Below are positions 13,701 to 24,900 of a stretch of 64,000 nt of DNA, piece by piece (the first letter of the stretch is position 1; every line of letters begins with the position of its first letter). A model generated the notes under the pieces. It was given only the letters and a program-made list of their open reading frames with translations, was not told the DNA's origin and searched no databases. A program made the translations under genes and the position numbers. Origin of the DNA: Schistosoma mansoni (Eukaryota; Platyhelminthes; Trematoda; Strigeidida; Schistosomatidae). The stretch covers positions 19,590,909 through 19,654,908 of the forward strand of contig NC_031502.1 of the NCBI RefSeq assembly GCF_000237925.1, given 5' to 3'.

Positions 13701-15137
13701 TCACACCAGACTTCTTGCTGCCATTGGCTCGGATGAGTTGGAAGAGCTTCCGGCAGTTACCAGATGCAGCTGCTGCTTCCATCTCATTAGCACGCTCCGA
13801 CCACCAGGCTTCCCGGTCCTTACGCAAGCTTTGCCCGATTTCATTAGGTAACAGCCTTCGTTTGTGGTCATACTCACGGTCACCCGGAGTAGACCGACGG
13901 GCTTCGATCAGTTGTAAGGAGTCAGAAGAAACCCAGTGCTTGTAAGCGGGACGTTTCGCGAAGCCGCAAGCGGCTTTACTCGCCATTTTCATGGCGTCGT
14001 GAAGATGCAACCAATGCTCATCCATACTTTTCGGTGGGATGGTAGCTAGCCTAGAGGCTAGCTCCGCTCGATACTTACTTGCAACAGAAGTTGCAGACAG
14101 TTTACTAATATCAATCTGTTGGTGGTGGTCAATCCTTCGGCCACTGAAAAGTAAGGTGAGATTGGCGCAGACCAGGGCATGATCAGACTCCAGATAGGTA
14201 CTCCAAAAGGAGCGGCAGTCTTGTACACAACTGCTCCAGCGGTAGCTGATCGCGATGTGATCAATCTGAGTCCAGGCTTGGGATGCAGAGGGAGGACGCC
14301 AGGTGGCACACCGGCGATGACTGTGCCGGAAGTTAGTGCTAGCCAGAAACAGGTTGTGGTCTGTGCACAGTTGCAGCAAACGGTCCCCGTTATCTGTCCT
14401 GTGACCAACAAGTCCCCATCGGCCACCTAGACGACTCTCTTCTGTGCCTAGACGCCCGACCTGTGCATTCAAGTCTCCGGCTAGTACTACAATATCTGTC
14501 GAACGCGCTTTCTGGAGAAGAACAGTTAACTGATGGTAAAACTCATCCTTGATTGCATCCGGGCTGCAATCTGTCGGGGCATAGGCGGAGATGACGAAAA
14601 GACACCGTTTCTCACGCCGGTTTCTTCTCACTTTGATGGAACTTTCTAATCTAACAGCACATAACCGACTGTTAATGGGGATCCAATCGATTAGTGCTGC
14701 CTCAGCCCTAGCGCTTAGTGCGACACCAACGCCAGCAAGACCAGACGAAGATGCCACAGGGTCCCCGGATAAGCGCACGTGGAACAAGCTTTTCGAGGCG
14801 ACAGATGGAGAGCGGATTTGTAGTACTTCACTAGAGTCTTGAATACGGGTCTCGGATAGACAACAAACATCAACATTAAGACCTTCCAAAGACATAGCCA
14901 GCCCTATCTGTTGTCCGATCTGCATTAGTGTGCGAACGTTGAAGGAAGCCAGCTTGAACGGCGTACGTGGTTTCAGAAAGACTGCCTCAGTATTCATTAT
15001 CGGTGGAAGCATTCACTTTCAACTAGACAGTGACTGGAGATCGTTTAGATAGGACAGATTTTCCACCAAGAGCGAGCTGCTGCATAAGTTGAAGAGTAAG
15101 GTTACACAAATTGGGGATAAAAGGGGGTGAATTAGCG

Positions 15138-15175
<38 letters not shown>

Positions 15176-18100
15176 TAAATTGTCTTGCTTATAATATGAG
15201 CAGGAATAGAATCGTCAGTAGAGTTCATCATTTCATTCATTTGTGTGGCTAAAGAAATTACGCTAAATGATAGCTTAGTCAATTTGAATAATATTCATTT
15301 CGTCGTCAAAAGTCTTCACTGTTCCGATTTACTCTATTTCCCTTCATTTTTTTTACTTTTTAGAACTTCCAACAAAACAACTCGGCACCGTGTCAACTTT
15401 ACGGTTATGGTGGATTCAACATATCTGTTACTCCATCTTTTTCGGTTGGACGATTGTTTTTCTTGATGCATTTTGGTGGTATGGTTGCAGTAGCCAACAT
15501 TCGTGGTGGAGGGTTAGTTTTACTTTGACAGTTTTTTTCCATTATATTTGTAGTTATTTTGACGGGCGGTGCCCAATAACTGAATCTAATACACACTCTC
15601 ATACACAAAACCGACTACCTGGGAGAAAAGATGAAGAGTGAGGAAGTTTATTTGGGTTAAATCGATTCACGTGTGTATGCCCTCATATATATGTCTTAGG
15701 AAATCTAGCCTTTTAGTAGTTGTCTCATCCTTTGCAAAATAAAACCATCCTTTTGTTATTCGATTACACTGATCACTTGGCGATTCCTGATTGGCCCACT
15801 CTATCAGTTTTGTATAAAGTTTCTACTCAAGCTCACAATGCTAGGTAGTCTGCGTCATTAGTTTTAATTGTATCCATCTAGGCATGGAGTTTGTGATTAA
15901 GATACACCAATATCGTTTGTTTTTAATCCCTTTATGATATATATAAGATCTATAAATATTTTGTTTAAAAATTTAGTACATATCAATTCTCTCCATTCTT
16001 GAGTTTTGAGGCATATCTGATGAAAATTGTAGGTATTTAATTACAAGTGCTTTTTATTAAATCACTAGGTGATCGATGTAGTTATCAGTCTGAATCAATT
16101 ACTCTGATCGGTTCACGCGGTTGTGTTGTGGTTTAGTTAACTAGAAAGTCAACTTTTTTGTTCTCTTGTTCCTCACACGCATATAATTTCCTTTGATAAT
16201 TGATAGAGAATATGGAAAATCTTGGCACGATGCCGGTCGGCTGCAAAACAAACAAAACTCCTTCGATGATTTCCAAGCAGCAGCGGAATACCTTCTTAAT
16301 CATGGATATACTAACAACCAAAAGCGAGTTTCTTTTTGTTCGCTGTTTTTTTCATTTTCACTTATTAATCATAACGAATTATAGCAAACTGAACATAAAC
16401 GTTATTTTAGGTGTTTCAATAAAAGGTCGGTGGTTGTTCATAAACGTGAATTTGCCTTTAGGTATAATAAGTTCTTGGAAGTAAGTTAGATGCGACAGCT
16501 GATCTTAGATTTACGAGAAATCAAGTCAGTGACTGTTATGTAAAATCATCCACAGGTGTTACTCCAGAGATTAGTGAACTCATCAAAGGACAGAGTTCGA
16601 CATTTTTGACCATATTGTTTCCTCACTCAACAGTCGCTTCTTGTAATCAGCTTTAAACCTTACTTTTTGTTCCCTAGGAATTTGTATGAATAACACGTAA
16701 TTATAGGTCTTTGCAGAAACGATAAAATCAGTAGTTGAGTTCACTTTTAACTGTTCTGTCGTGGGAATTCTTTAGGAGTACTGAGTACACTGTCGTTGTA
16801 AGACACTACAAATAAATATTAATAGTATGCAAAAATTCTCCAGTGAATTTTTGAAACACTTCCCGTTTGTTTGATAAATTGGCTAAATTTGTAGCCCTGG
16901 TACAGCCGAGAGTGGGGAGGGCTTGCACTCTCTCTTGAAATGCTCTCACACGGCCACAAGTATACAGCCTCTGCCAGGGAAGTCCTACTCAGTGCCTTCT
17001 CGTGGTGGGGGTGTTGTTTACGAAACTGAGAGGACGAAAAGCGAATGTCCGGCGCTAACCTGGCCAGTGGACACGGTAAGTCTATCTAGGGGAGTTGGGA
17101 AACTCTGATTCCAAACCAATGGTGCACATGGGCTCCAGTACTCTGAGTGAACGAACGGCGCATGAACCAATTGCTAGTCACCCGCTACCATGGGACTGCA
17201 TCTCACGATGCTGCATTGCCTTGTGGATCATACTTTTAGGTCGAGGGTTCCGGGTGTGGTCTCGTAAAGAAACCACCTGCTTCGGTCTGAGTACCCGGGC
17301 TGAGTAGCCCTCACACAATTACATGAAATGACAATTTTTTGTGTGGCTCATATCTATCTGGTGTCCCCTTTTACCAATATTGATGTGTTCAAATAAATAA
17401 ATAAAATTTCTAATATGTTTCCCATATTATGTACACATTATCGATTTATTTTGGTTTTATGAGATTCATGTCTTGGTACTTACGATACTATCCAAACCAC
17501 AGTTTTAGTTGATTAGCTTGTTTTTATAATCATTTTTTTTTACAAAAAAGGACAAATTCATTTTTAAACTTTTAGACTGTACATTCAAGGAGGTAGTAAT
17601 GGCGGACTTTTAGTTTGTGCCTGTTGCAATCAACGACCTGATTTATTTAAAGCTGCTGTTGCTCAAGTTCCAGTATGCGACCTTATTAGATTCCACAAAT
17701 TTACAATTGGACATGCCTGGAAAAGTGATTATGGAGATCCTGATAATAAAAAGGATTTCTCATACTTGATGCGGTAATCCATTTCTAAATCATCCATTCA
17801 TTTTCTATTTATGGGACATTTTCATGTTTATGATTTAACTCGTACTTAATCGCAACTGCTGTGATCGATTTAAACATTTCTATTTCATGTACATCAATTA
17901 GTTGATAACCTTTTGTGATTAAATTTCGTGAACACCCTCTTATAAACCTCATACAGCCAAATCGGTCGACACGGAAATGTAATGGCTCAGAGCACTCACT
18001 ATTGTAGCGGTAAATTAATTATAAATTAACCTATGGCTCTTTAATAAAATTCGAGAATACCTAAAAACGCAAAACCGTCCAAAAGAAGAAAATGTGTAGC

Positions 18101-21100
18101 TTATTATTCCTCTCAGTTTATTTTTTCAAAGACTTTGAACATTATGATAAATATACACCGCAGTATTGTAAGGGAGTCGTATAAGCCTGACTCAGCGTTG
18201 ATTGCCAAATTTACCAGTTCTTTTTCTGTACACTATTTCAAAATTCTTCACAGAAACTACAAACTGATCCAATCCACGAATAAGCCAATCATATTCTTCA
18301 GTTGATATTAGTAGGTTTTGTAGTCCCTTACAAGTATGACTAACTTAACAATAAGAGTAGTTATTTAAGATGTTGAAATAATTTAAATCTAGAGTAATCT
18401 TTAATCTCACGGTGGGTTTTTGTGTAAAAAGATAGTAATTTCTTTAGATCTAGCTGACGAAAACGAAATATAAGTCAAGAAAATCACAGCATCTTATACT
18501 TCTATGGTTCTAAGTGGCAGTTATCTAAACACTCTCATTAATATCAATAATATTATGGTTGCAAAATCCGAATAATCTGTAACATCATATTAATACCACT
18601 AACGTCTGTTAATCACTAACATACTTGTACTTTTGTTCACTGAGTATATTGTTGCAATAATTTGTAACAGAAATTATGTGTACATGTTTCGCTTCTTACA
18701 GCATTTCCCCACTCCATAATGTCAAGATTCCATCGAATTCAGATGTTCAATATCCAGCTTTATTGATTTTAACTGCAGATCATGATGATCGTGTTGTTCC
18801 ATTACATTCATTTAAATTTATTGCCACTTTACAAGAAAAATTATGTCACAACTGTCGTCAAACAAACCCTATTCTGATTCGAATTGAGCAAAAGGCTGGA
18901 CATGGACAAGGCAAACCAACATCAAAATCAGTAAGTTTACAAGCAAATAAATAACTCAATCAAGAATCGTTGGAATAACAAAAATCTAGAATTTGATTAC
19001 TAGGTCGTACTGCCAACCTCATTTTGCTAAGATGGTAGTAACGTGTTATTTTTTCACTGATAACGATTGCCTCAAGCGATTCTGGCTCCACAACAGAAGA
19101 GAGCGACCTGTCAATCTCGACCATGCAATTAAGACGCCCCACCCTTCCAAACAGATATTTGGTGTCAGCTGTAGAGAATTAAAAGCTTGTCGCTAACACA
19201 TCGTAAACTACTCACAAAAAGGCTATGACTGCCTTGGAGTAGTTCTGTATTAGAGGTTTCAATTGGGCTCCCATGTTGTCAAAACCATTACTAACCCAGC
19301 TTTTTCAATTATCCATTTAAATTCGCGAAATGTTATTCCTGGTATCGAAACGTCGCTCCAAACTACATAAGTGAGTTTTCAATGTCTAGAACCTTTGTCA
19401 AATCAAACGACAAGCTTGTTGAACTAAGAATCTAGAATCTCGAGCAATCGACATACGTTGCTTTTCCTAAGCTCACACACAGAATTCAAGTGTGGTCATT
19501 CAATTAATCTCGTCTGACAAATAAAAATACCCAGTGCGACCCACCCTTCGTATGTTTGGTGACTTTACAGCAACCCTTCGTGATCTTGTACTAGACACTC
19601 TGAAAGCAGAACAAGAACTTCCTATAAAGATTACTGGCGACAGTGCTTTTCCTCTTTTCGATTACAAGTAAAGTAATAACTCAGAAAGTCAGGTGAATCC
19701 CGTTGGCTCCTCGTCGTTTTATACCTACTCCGTCACCGACTGGAGTAAATGCCGTTTTACAGAAAGCTTTCTGACGTTTAGAAAATTAGGAGCTCAGACG
19801 TAGTCATCGTAGCAGGTAACTTAATTTCTCTATAGGCTAAATCAAGCTGAAAAATAGTTCGTTATATTAGCGTCACAACCCACCAAGCAGATAACTAATC
19901 ATCTGTTGCATACCCAGTCAACCGTTTATTCTTGCCAAGAACTGAGTTTAAGTATGAGGCAGACTGCAAATTTTCGGTTAAAGGTGTCTCAATAACATTC
20001 CCCGCATGTCGTGCAACAACCGAGTGAGCAATGCTGAGGTTAGGCATAGGATACCAGGCAAAGATGCCAAATCAATTAATGTTGTCAATCCTCAGTAACT
20101 AAGGTACCTGGGTCATGTGCAAAGTGTGAACAACTACCGACAACCTTGACGTAAATTAATGGTTGGAGTGGTAGTAGGTTTAAAGTAAGGTAGAAGCGCC
20201 CAAACCAAGCAATAATCCATGAAATCACTAACTACAGGACTAAGTCGTGTTGATTGTACCAAACTACTGAGTCAGTAGTTAGAGACATTGGATAACATGA
20301 CTTAGAACCGGTTACAGTGGCATATTTGCATTCACTTATCTTCCTGCGTACCTTAAGTTACAGTACTAATTCGTACGTACTTTTCCCGGAAATGTATTTT
20401 CATCGCTCCGTACTTTTTTACTGCTAAAACTAACGTTACTTGCTATTTGTCTTGGTAATATCCTTTCGTCATCCTGATGTGGTATGACTACTAGAGTTGA
20501 CGCACATCTATGCTAGGCTTTATGTAGATTTTGATTGACTGGTTTATTATCTGAAATATGTATGTCGTATGACCACAATATTTTCAGTTAGCTATTCGTT
20601 CGTCTACCTGAGGGCACCAGTTAAAGGGGAAATTTAATAATCCTTTGCGCTCCCATAGTTTATTTAAAACTCCAGATCTTAAGCAATATCTCGGTACCCC
20701 TTAACCTATGTATGATACAAAGAGTAATTGAATCGTAGGTGTCCTGACCAGTTCCGTGTGACGAAAAGCTGATAAGTTATCGGAATTTCACTGGGATGAA
20801 TGCAACCAACTTATGTCCAACTCAGTGAAAACTCATGTTCATGTCTTAGTTTGTATTTCAAAAATTTGCTTGTCTGCCACTTTCACTGTTGTAATGACAG
20901 ATATTACCAATCACATTTTATTCTTCTTGTACATGTATTCTATCATGTGTGTCTTAATGTTACTGAATTATTTATAAATATGTATAATAAACTATTATTA
21001 GCACTCATTTATTACAATTTGCACTTTTATACATTAAGTTATCACCGTGATGATTTGCATTTCAGATCAACGAGGTAGTGGATATATACTCCTTCTTACA

Positions 21101-21131
21101 AACCGCAATGTCACTCACATGGAAAGAATAA
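3644..21131 (+). CDS. POP: Prolyl oligopeptidase (prolyl endopeptidase, family S9A), 16 exons
   Basis: This is a cytosolic-type serine peptidase that cuts short peptides after proline. Coding exons: 3644-3718, 5099-5226, 5258-5353, 5385-5553, 5587-5831, 6957-7072, 7884-8029, 9075-9179, 9712-9816, 9866-9946, 10594-10707, 15364-15512, 16207-16323, 17576-17773, 18702-18930, 21066-21131. They total 2139 nt, giving 712 residues against 710 in the pig enzyme, and every junction keeps phase. The N-terminus carries YPEIYKDE and WLEDPDS. The beta-propeller spans roughly residues 72-430 ([22 protein letters not shown]). The hydrolase domain has RGGGEYG, the GGSNGG nucleophile elbow with Ser556, TADHDDRVV with Asp643 and the S1-site Arg645, Trp597, and AGHGQGKP with His682. 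Each position is the pig number plus two. No key residue is missing. Introns 2, 3, 4 and 9 are only 31, 31, 33 and 49 nt. Intron 13 appears to use a GC donor. Introns 1, 7, 11, 13 and 15 carry transposons. An AATAAA overlaps the stop codon. Confidence 0.96.
3915..4400 (+). mobile_element. LINE-B 3' fragment in POP intron 1, decayed
   Basis: The sequence resembles the end of the reverse transcriptase ORF and 3' UTR of the copy at 39.5-43.4 kb. Shared blocks include GGTTGGGGTCC, GTAACCAATTGTTAGAGA and the GCTAACGGGGTATGG...ACTGACCG tail. It is heavily mutated, has no open frame, and is 5' truncated, as is usual for LINE insertions. Confidence 0.7.
6434..6461. repeat. (TA)n microsatellite
   Basis: A run of alternating TA in POP intron 5, with no gene content. 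Confidence 0.9.
8351..8570 (+). mobile_element. SM-alpha-type SINE in POP intron 7
   Basis: About 220 bp are bounded by arms that are near reverse complements of each other. The left arm begins GCATTATAAGCAAAGATGG and the right arm ends CATCTATCTTTGCTTATAAT. The middle has a tRNA-like RNA polymerase III B box, GGTTTGAGTCC at 8452-8462, with an A-box-like stretch near 8417. This layout, with hammerhead-like sequence on the 3' side, is the known schistosome SM-alpha retroposon family. It is non-autonomous and has no protein. Confidence 0.85.
8491..8525 (+). ncRNA. Relic hammerhead ribozyme of the SM-alpha SINE, core deleted
   Basis: The SM-alpha hammerhead has a CTGATGA core, a short helix II, CGAAA and a cleavage-site GTC. 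Here TACATCCAG, TCCCAAATATGA, CGAAA (8513-8517) and GTC (8523-8525) are present. The CTGATGAG box that should lie between 8500 and 8501 is absent, so CCAG joins TCCC directly. Helix II is also weakened. The RNA is not expected to self-cleave. The comparison is with the family sequence as I remember it. Confidence 0.7.
10733..10771. repeat. (TA)n microsatellite
   Basis: About 19 TA units lie just inside POP intron 11, some 25 bp past the donor of exon 11. Confidence 0.92.
11155..11672 (+). repeat. Short LINE-A-derived repeat, copy in POP intron 11
   Basis: The roughly 515-bp repeat begins CCAAATGCCCTGGTACGGCC and carries the CTGCCAGGGAAGTCC and GGACGAAAAGCGAATGTCC blocks. It ends in the LINE-A-like 3' tail (GTACCAATGATTATGTG) and an AATAAATAAATA run. 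There is no real protein-coding capacity. It lies in the same orientation as POP, beside a LINE-A copy of opposite orientation. Confidence 0.85.
11963..15012 (-). pseudogene. Endonuclease-reverse transcriptase ORF of LINE-A copy A
   Basis: The frame opens with ATG at 15012 ([12 protein letters not shown]) and reads through the endonuclease and RT fingers to about residue 642. An in-frame TAG at 13084-13086 then replaces a serine codon that copy B retains as TCG. Reading resumes in the same frame to about 12259. A frame change follows near 12260-12290, after which the C-terminal part ([25 protein letters not shown]) finishes at 11963. Two lesions in about 1015 codons point to a young but inactive copy. 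Confidence 0.82.
15140..15174. repeat. (TAA)n in the LINE-A 5' UTR
   Basis: About 11 trinucleotide units. Copy B has a shorter ATT run at the matching place (31282-31330), so the run belongs to the element and not to the host intron. Confidence 0.85.
16324..17575 (+). other. Probable GC-AG intron (POP intron 13)
   Basis: Exon 13 read to the nearest GT (16328) leaves the next exon out of frame. Ending the exon at 16323, before GCGAGT, joins AA to the A at 17576 and restores [14 protein letters not shown]. This aligns residue for residue with the pig enzyme. The acceptor is CTTTTAG at 17575. The intron also holds one short repeat. Confidence 0.7.
16893..17404 (+). repeat. Short LINE-A-derived repeat, copy in POP intron 13
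   Basis: The 5' module starts near GCCCTGGTACAGCC. At its end an ATGAAATGACAA stretch, also seen at the start of LINE-A copy B's 5' UTR, runs directly into TTTTGTGTGGCTCATATC, the LINE-A 3' tail, and then AATAAATAAATAAA. This copy shows the junction between the two modules most clearly. Confidence 0.85.
19340..20560 (+). mobile_element. Very old LINE-B copy in POP intron 15
   Basis: Scattered blocks follow the order of the LINE-B copy at 39.5 kb: CTAGAATCTCGAGC, CAAGTGTGGTCATTCA, TTTTACAGAAAGCTTTCTGA, CTCAGACGTAGTCATCGTAGC, then RT C-terminal pieces (GAGCAATGCTGAGGTTAGG, GGTTGGAGTGGTAGTAGG). Large internal parts are missing and no open frame remains. Confidence 0.65.
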
Positions 21132-21918
21132 AATGGATTGTTATAGCAGTTACTGGTCTTTGGATTTTTGGCACTTAATATCCTCGTCACTGTTGTCAAT
21201 AATATCTATAGGTTCATTTTACTAACTGGCCTTGATTTGATTCATATTAAGATCTTTTGTGGTGCTTTATTTATTATCATGAATATTACTATCCCCTGAT
21301 GACTTAATATGTAATACATCATTCTTGGCTTTCATATTTAGTTCATGTAACGAAAACAAATTTATACATTTGTTATGACGTATTAAAGAACGGATTATTT
21401 TCCAAAATATTTATTGATATTACCAATCAGTTGATTTACTATTCATCATTTGTGTGTATAATTGTTAGGCATCTTTAAGGTTTGGTAGATTTCAACGGTG
21501 GCTTATAGTTTTTTCCTTGTGAAACGATGTATCATATTAAATACTACGAAACGTAATATCTGTGAGAGATGTAACCAGTAGTAAATAACAAACCGAAATT
21601 ATTTCCCTCAAGTTAAGATTGCAAGATTTTATAGCAAATGTTACACTATTCGCTATATGCCTATATATGTTTTGTTAGCTTTGATACTGTTAGAATAAAA
21701 CAAATGCCAAATTTATTTTAAAAATACTGAGCTCAGTAAAACCCACCCTTTCTCGGATTAAAAACACTGAAGATAACTACGTAGCGTGAGATATTTCACA
21801 ACAGATGAAGTATGAATTAAAATAAAGTAAAATTCAAAAAATAATTTACAAAAGTAAATTCAATTCAATAGCAAATGATCAAAGATGATTATGGTGACTT
21901 GAAAAAAGCTTTTTAATT
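21132..21918. other. Convergent intergenic space between POP and CNK
   Basis: No coding sequence was seen. It holds the 3' UTRs of two genes pointing at each other. AATAAA on the plus strand overlaps the POP stop codon (21127-21132). A TTTATT on the plus strand near 21711 gives AATAAA for the minus-strand gene. The actual cleavage sites cannot be read from sequence. Confidence 0.55.
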
Positions 21919-24900
21919 TCAGTTATTAGAACGCCTACTGTTGCATTCAGGGACTGATTCGTTGTTCCTTACGCCAAAAATCTTTTCGATACCTAGAAGT
22001 TTATCAGAACAAGGGGGTTTTTTCGTAATGATATGTGCAGCTCTTAATGGACGTGATAAAGGTATTGAAGCATGTACATCGGACATACGTAGTTCACTTT
22101 CGCATGAAATCAGCTTTGTATATTCTTGTAAACATTCATTTTCTTCTGTACTGTTTAAAATAACATATCGTTCATGTGATGGGGATGCAGATCCTGGTCG
22201 ATTTCGAAGATTTAGTTGTGTACCTTCCTCAGAGATACAGTTGTCATCAATGTTTTCATCCGCATCACATTCGGCTTCAACATCCCCGTCTATTTCATCC
22301 TCACTCTCACTATAGCATCCAAATGCTACTGAAGGGATTTCGAGCGGTTGACGATGCTTAATTCTAGCGCGAGCAGGAGATGATGAGGGCGGTAGAGCAC
22401 TATTCCGAGGAAAAACTATAGAACGGTCAGCACAGGGTTCAGATGGTAAAGAATTCGAACGCAAATCAAACGTAGAAAATGATGGCGATGAAACTGAATG
22501 CAGTGCTGCATGCCTTGGGTTGGATGATACAGACTGAAAAATAAAACAAAAGTTACTGCATTGGACACTATACAAACAGATGATGAAGTGGTTCCAGAAT
22601 GAATGAAAATTTCAGCGCTGAAAAAGACACAGGACTTATAGACAACTGTAAGGTTAACAAGATATGACTGACCTGAGAAGTCACAAATGTTAAGGAGTTC
22701 TCTGAGAAATCTGTAGTTCTGAAGGTGGATAAGGTTTCAGATCGAAGTGCAGATGCGTTGTCTCCTTTGGAATTTTTAGTGGATGAATCTGATAAGACAG
22801 GACATGAATGTTGAGGCGATATTTCAGCTTTTACTTCGTTATTTTTCGAGTCACATGAAACCACATAGCCAGGATTGAAACCTCCAATACGGGAATTCGG
22901 TATGGCAGATGACAAACCGATTGAAGCTAAACCTAACTTATTCATCCATTTTGATCGGTCAATTTCAGAATCGGAAGCAAACACAAAGCGAACCCAATCA
23001 TTGAAAATTGAGAATGCACTATCAGGAATGAAATATGAAAAACCACTCATTACTAAGAGTTATTCAAATGAAGTTATTTGTTTAAAACAGCTGTTACTTC
23101 CGAAAACTATGAACACGGACCACGATGATAGTATTAGTTACGTAAATCGAATAACTACGGTGTATGTTTTAATAATAGCAATTGGTAAGTAGGTACTTAT
23201 AGTTAAATCGAAGGGTTTAAATAATAAGGAAGCTATAAACCGAAAACTATTTTGTAGTTTTGTCATATGCATTACTTATTTGGACAGACTTAAGCATTTT
23301 GTATCAGGAATGAGAGGCGGAATGTTACCAGCAGAAAGGTGAAATAAAAAGAAGAGAAAGAAAAATGGTACGATATTAACAGTATGGGAAGAATGATGAT
23401 GTTAGGGAGTTACCGTGGAGAGCAAGTGGGAAGGGGTAAAAGAGGCAATCACTTCGACATGTCAGGAGGTTCTGGGCCACAGGAAGCACCATCACAAGGA
23501 GTGGACCACTGTTGTACACTGCGTAAGATTGAATAACAAGATGGCAGCAATCAATGTCAGCCCAACAAGAACAGACAAAGCCAAGGCACAAACTGAATAC
23601 ACAGGAGCAAACAAGCAAGTGAAGAGGAGCATCAGAACCGACAAACGCAAATATGTGGAAGATCGAGAGATGACGACGGAAAAGGTTGCAAGAGAAGGAA
23701 ACATGAGACAACTGTATAATACAACAAAGAATCTCTCTGGAAATTACCGTAAACCAGAACGACCAGTGTAAAGCAAGGAAGGCAAAGTAATTACCAACAT
23801 TTAAGAACAGCGAAACAGGTGGGTAGAACACTTCAAAGAACTTTTGAATCGACTAGCTCAAGGGGGAGTATGCTATTTTTAAAACAAAGTTCTGCTATTT
23901 TCGTTATCTTTCCACTGGACGGCTGAGAATAAATGAATAAGTTAAGAAATAGAATACCAACGTGATCTTATTACGATAGGAATAAGAGCGGTAACTGCAA
24001 AGATACTCCACATTCTCCTTAGCAAGATTTAGGATGAAGAACAAGTACCAACAGACTGAAAAGGACTTCTGATCAAAATACCAAAGAAAGGCGATCTCAG
24101 CAGGTGTGAGAATTACGGAGGCATCAATGTTCTCTCAATACCAGGAAAAGTCTTCAACAGAGTGTTGTTAAACAGAACGAGGAACTCCGTAGACTTCGAG
24201 ACCAACAGGCTAGATTCCGTAAGGATCGGTCATGTACCGACCAAATCGCCACTCCGCGGATCATTGTGGAACAATCAATTGAATGGAATTCATCACTCTA
24301 CATCAACTTCATTGACTACTAGAAAGCGTTTGATAGTGTGGACAGAACAGCACTCTGGAGGCTTCTTTGACACTACGGTGTGCAAGATTCTCCGATACAA
24401 TAAAGCATGCACCAATCGAATTACACTTGACGGAATAGCTTTGGAGGATGTGGAAACCTTTACATATCTGGTCAACACCGTTGATGAACACAGTGGACCT
24501 GATGCAGATGTGAGGGCGAGGATCGACAAAGCAAGAGCAACATATCTACAAATGAAGAACATCTAGAACTCAACCAACACCAAGATCAGGATTTTCGATA
24601 CAAATGTCAAGACAGTTCTACTGTATGGGGCGGAAATATGGAGAACTACGAATGCCATCATCTAGAAGATACAAGTGTTTATTAACAGCTGTTTACGCAA
24701 GGTACTTCGGATCCGTTGGCCAGACACTATCAGCAGCAAGTTACTGTGAGAGACAACAAACCAGATTCCAGTAGAGGAAGAAATCATGAAGAAGCACTGG
24801 AAGTTGATAGGACACACATTGAGGAAACCACCCAACTGCGTCACAAGACAAGCCCTCACACGGAATCCTGAAGGCCAAGGGAGAAGAGGAAGACCAGAGA

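Larger units (their letters stand above)
11790..15250 (-). mobile_element. LINE-A copy A, RTE-like, nearly full coding length, in POP intron 11
   Basis: On the minus strand this element has an apurinic-type endonuclease followed by a reverse transcriptase. The endonuclease carries [37 protein letters not shown] and [10 protein letters not shown]. The RT carries [14 protein letters not shown] and [11 protein letters not shown]. The 5' UTR side contains a TAA run (15140-15174) and the 3' end is the GCATATGTATCTGG/TTTGTACCAATA tail followed by AATAAATAA. It lacks the approximately 430-bp 5' module that precedes copy B. The RTE assignment follows from the architecture and tail. Confidence 0.85.
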
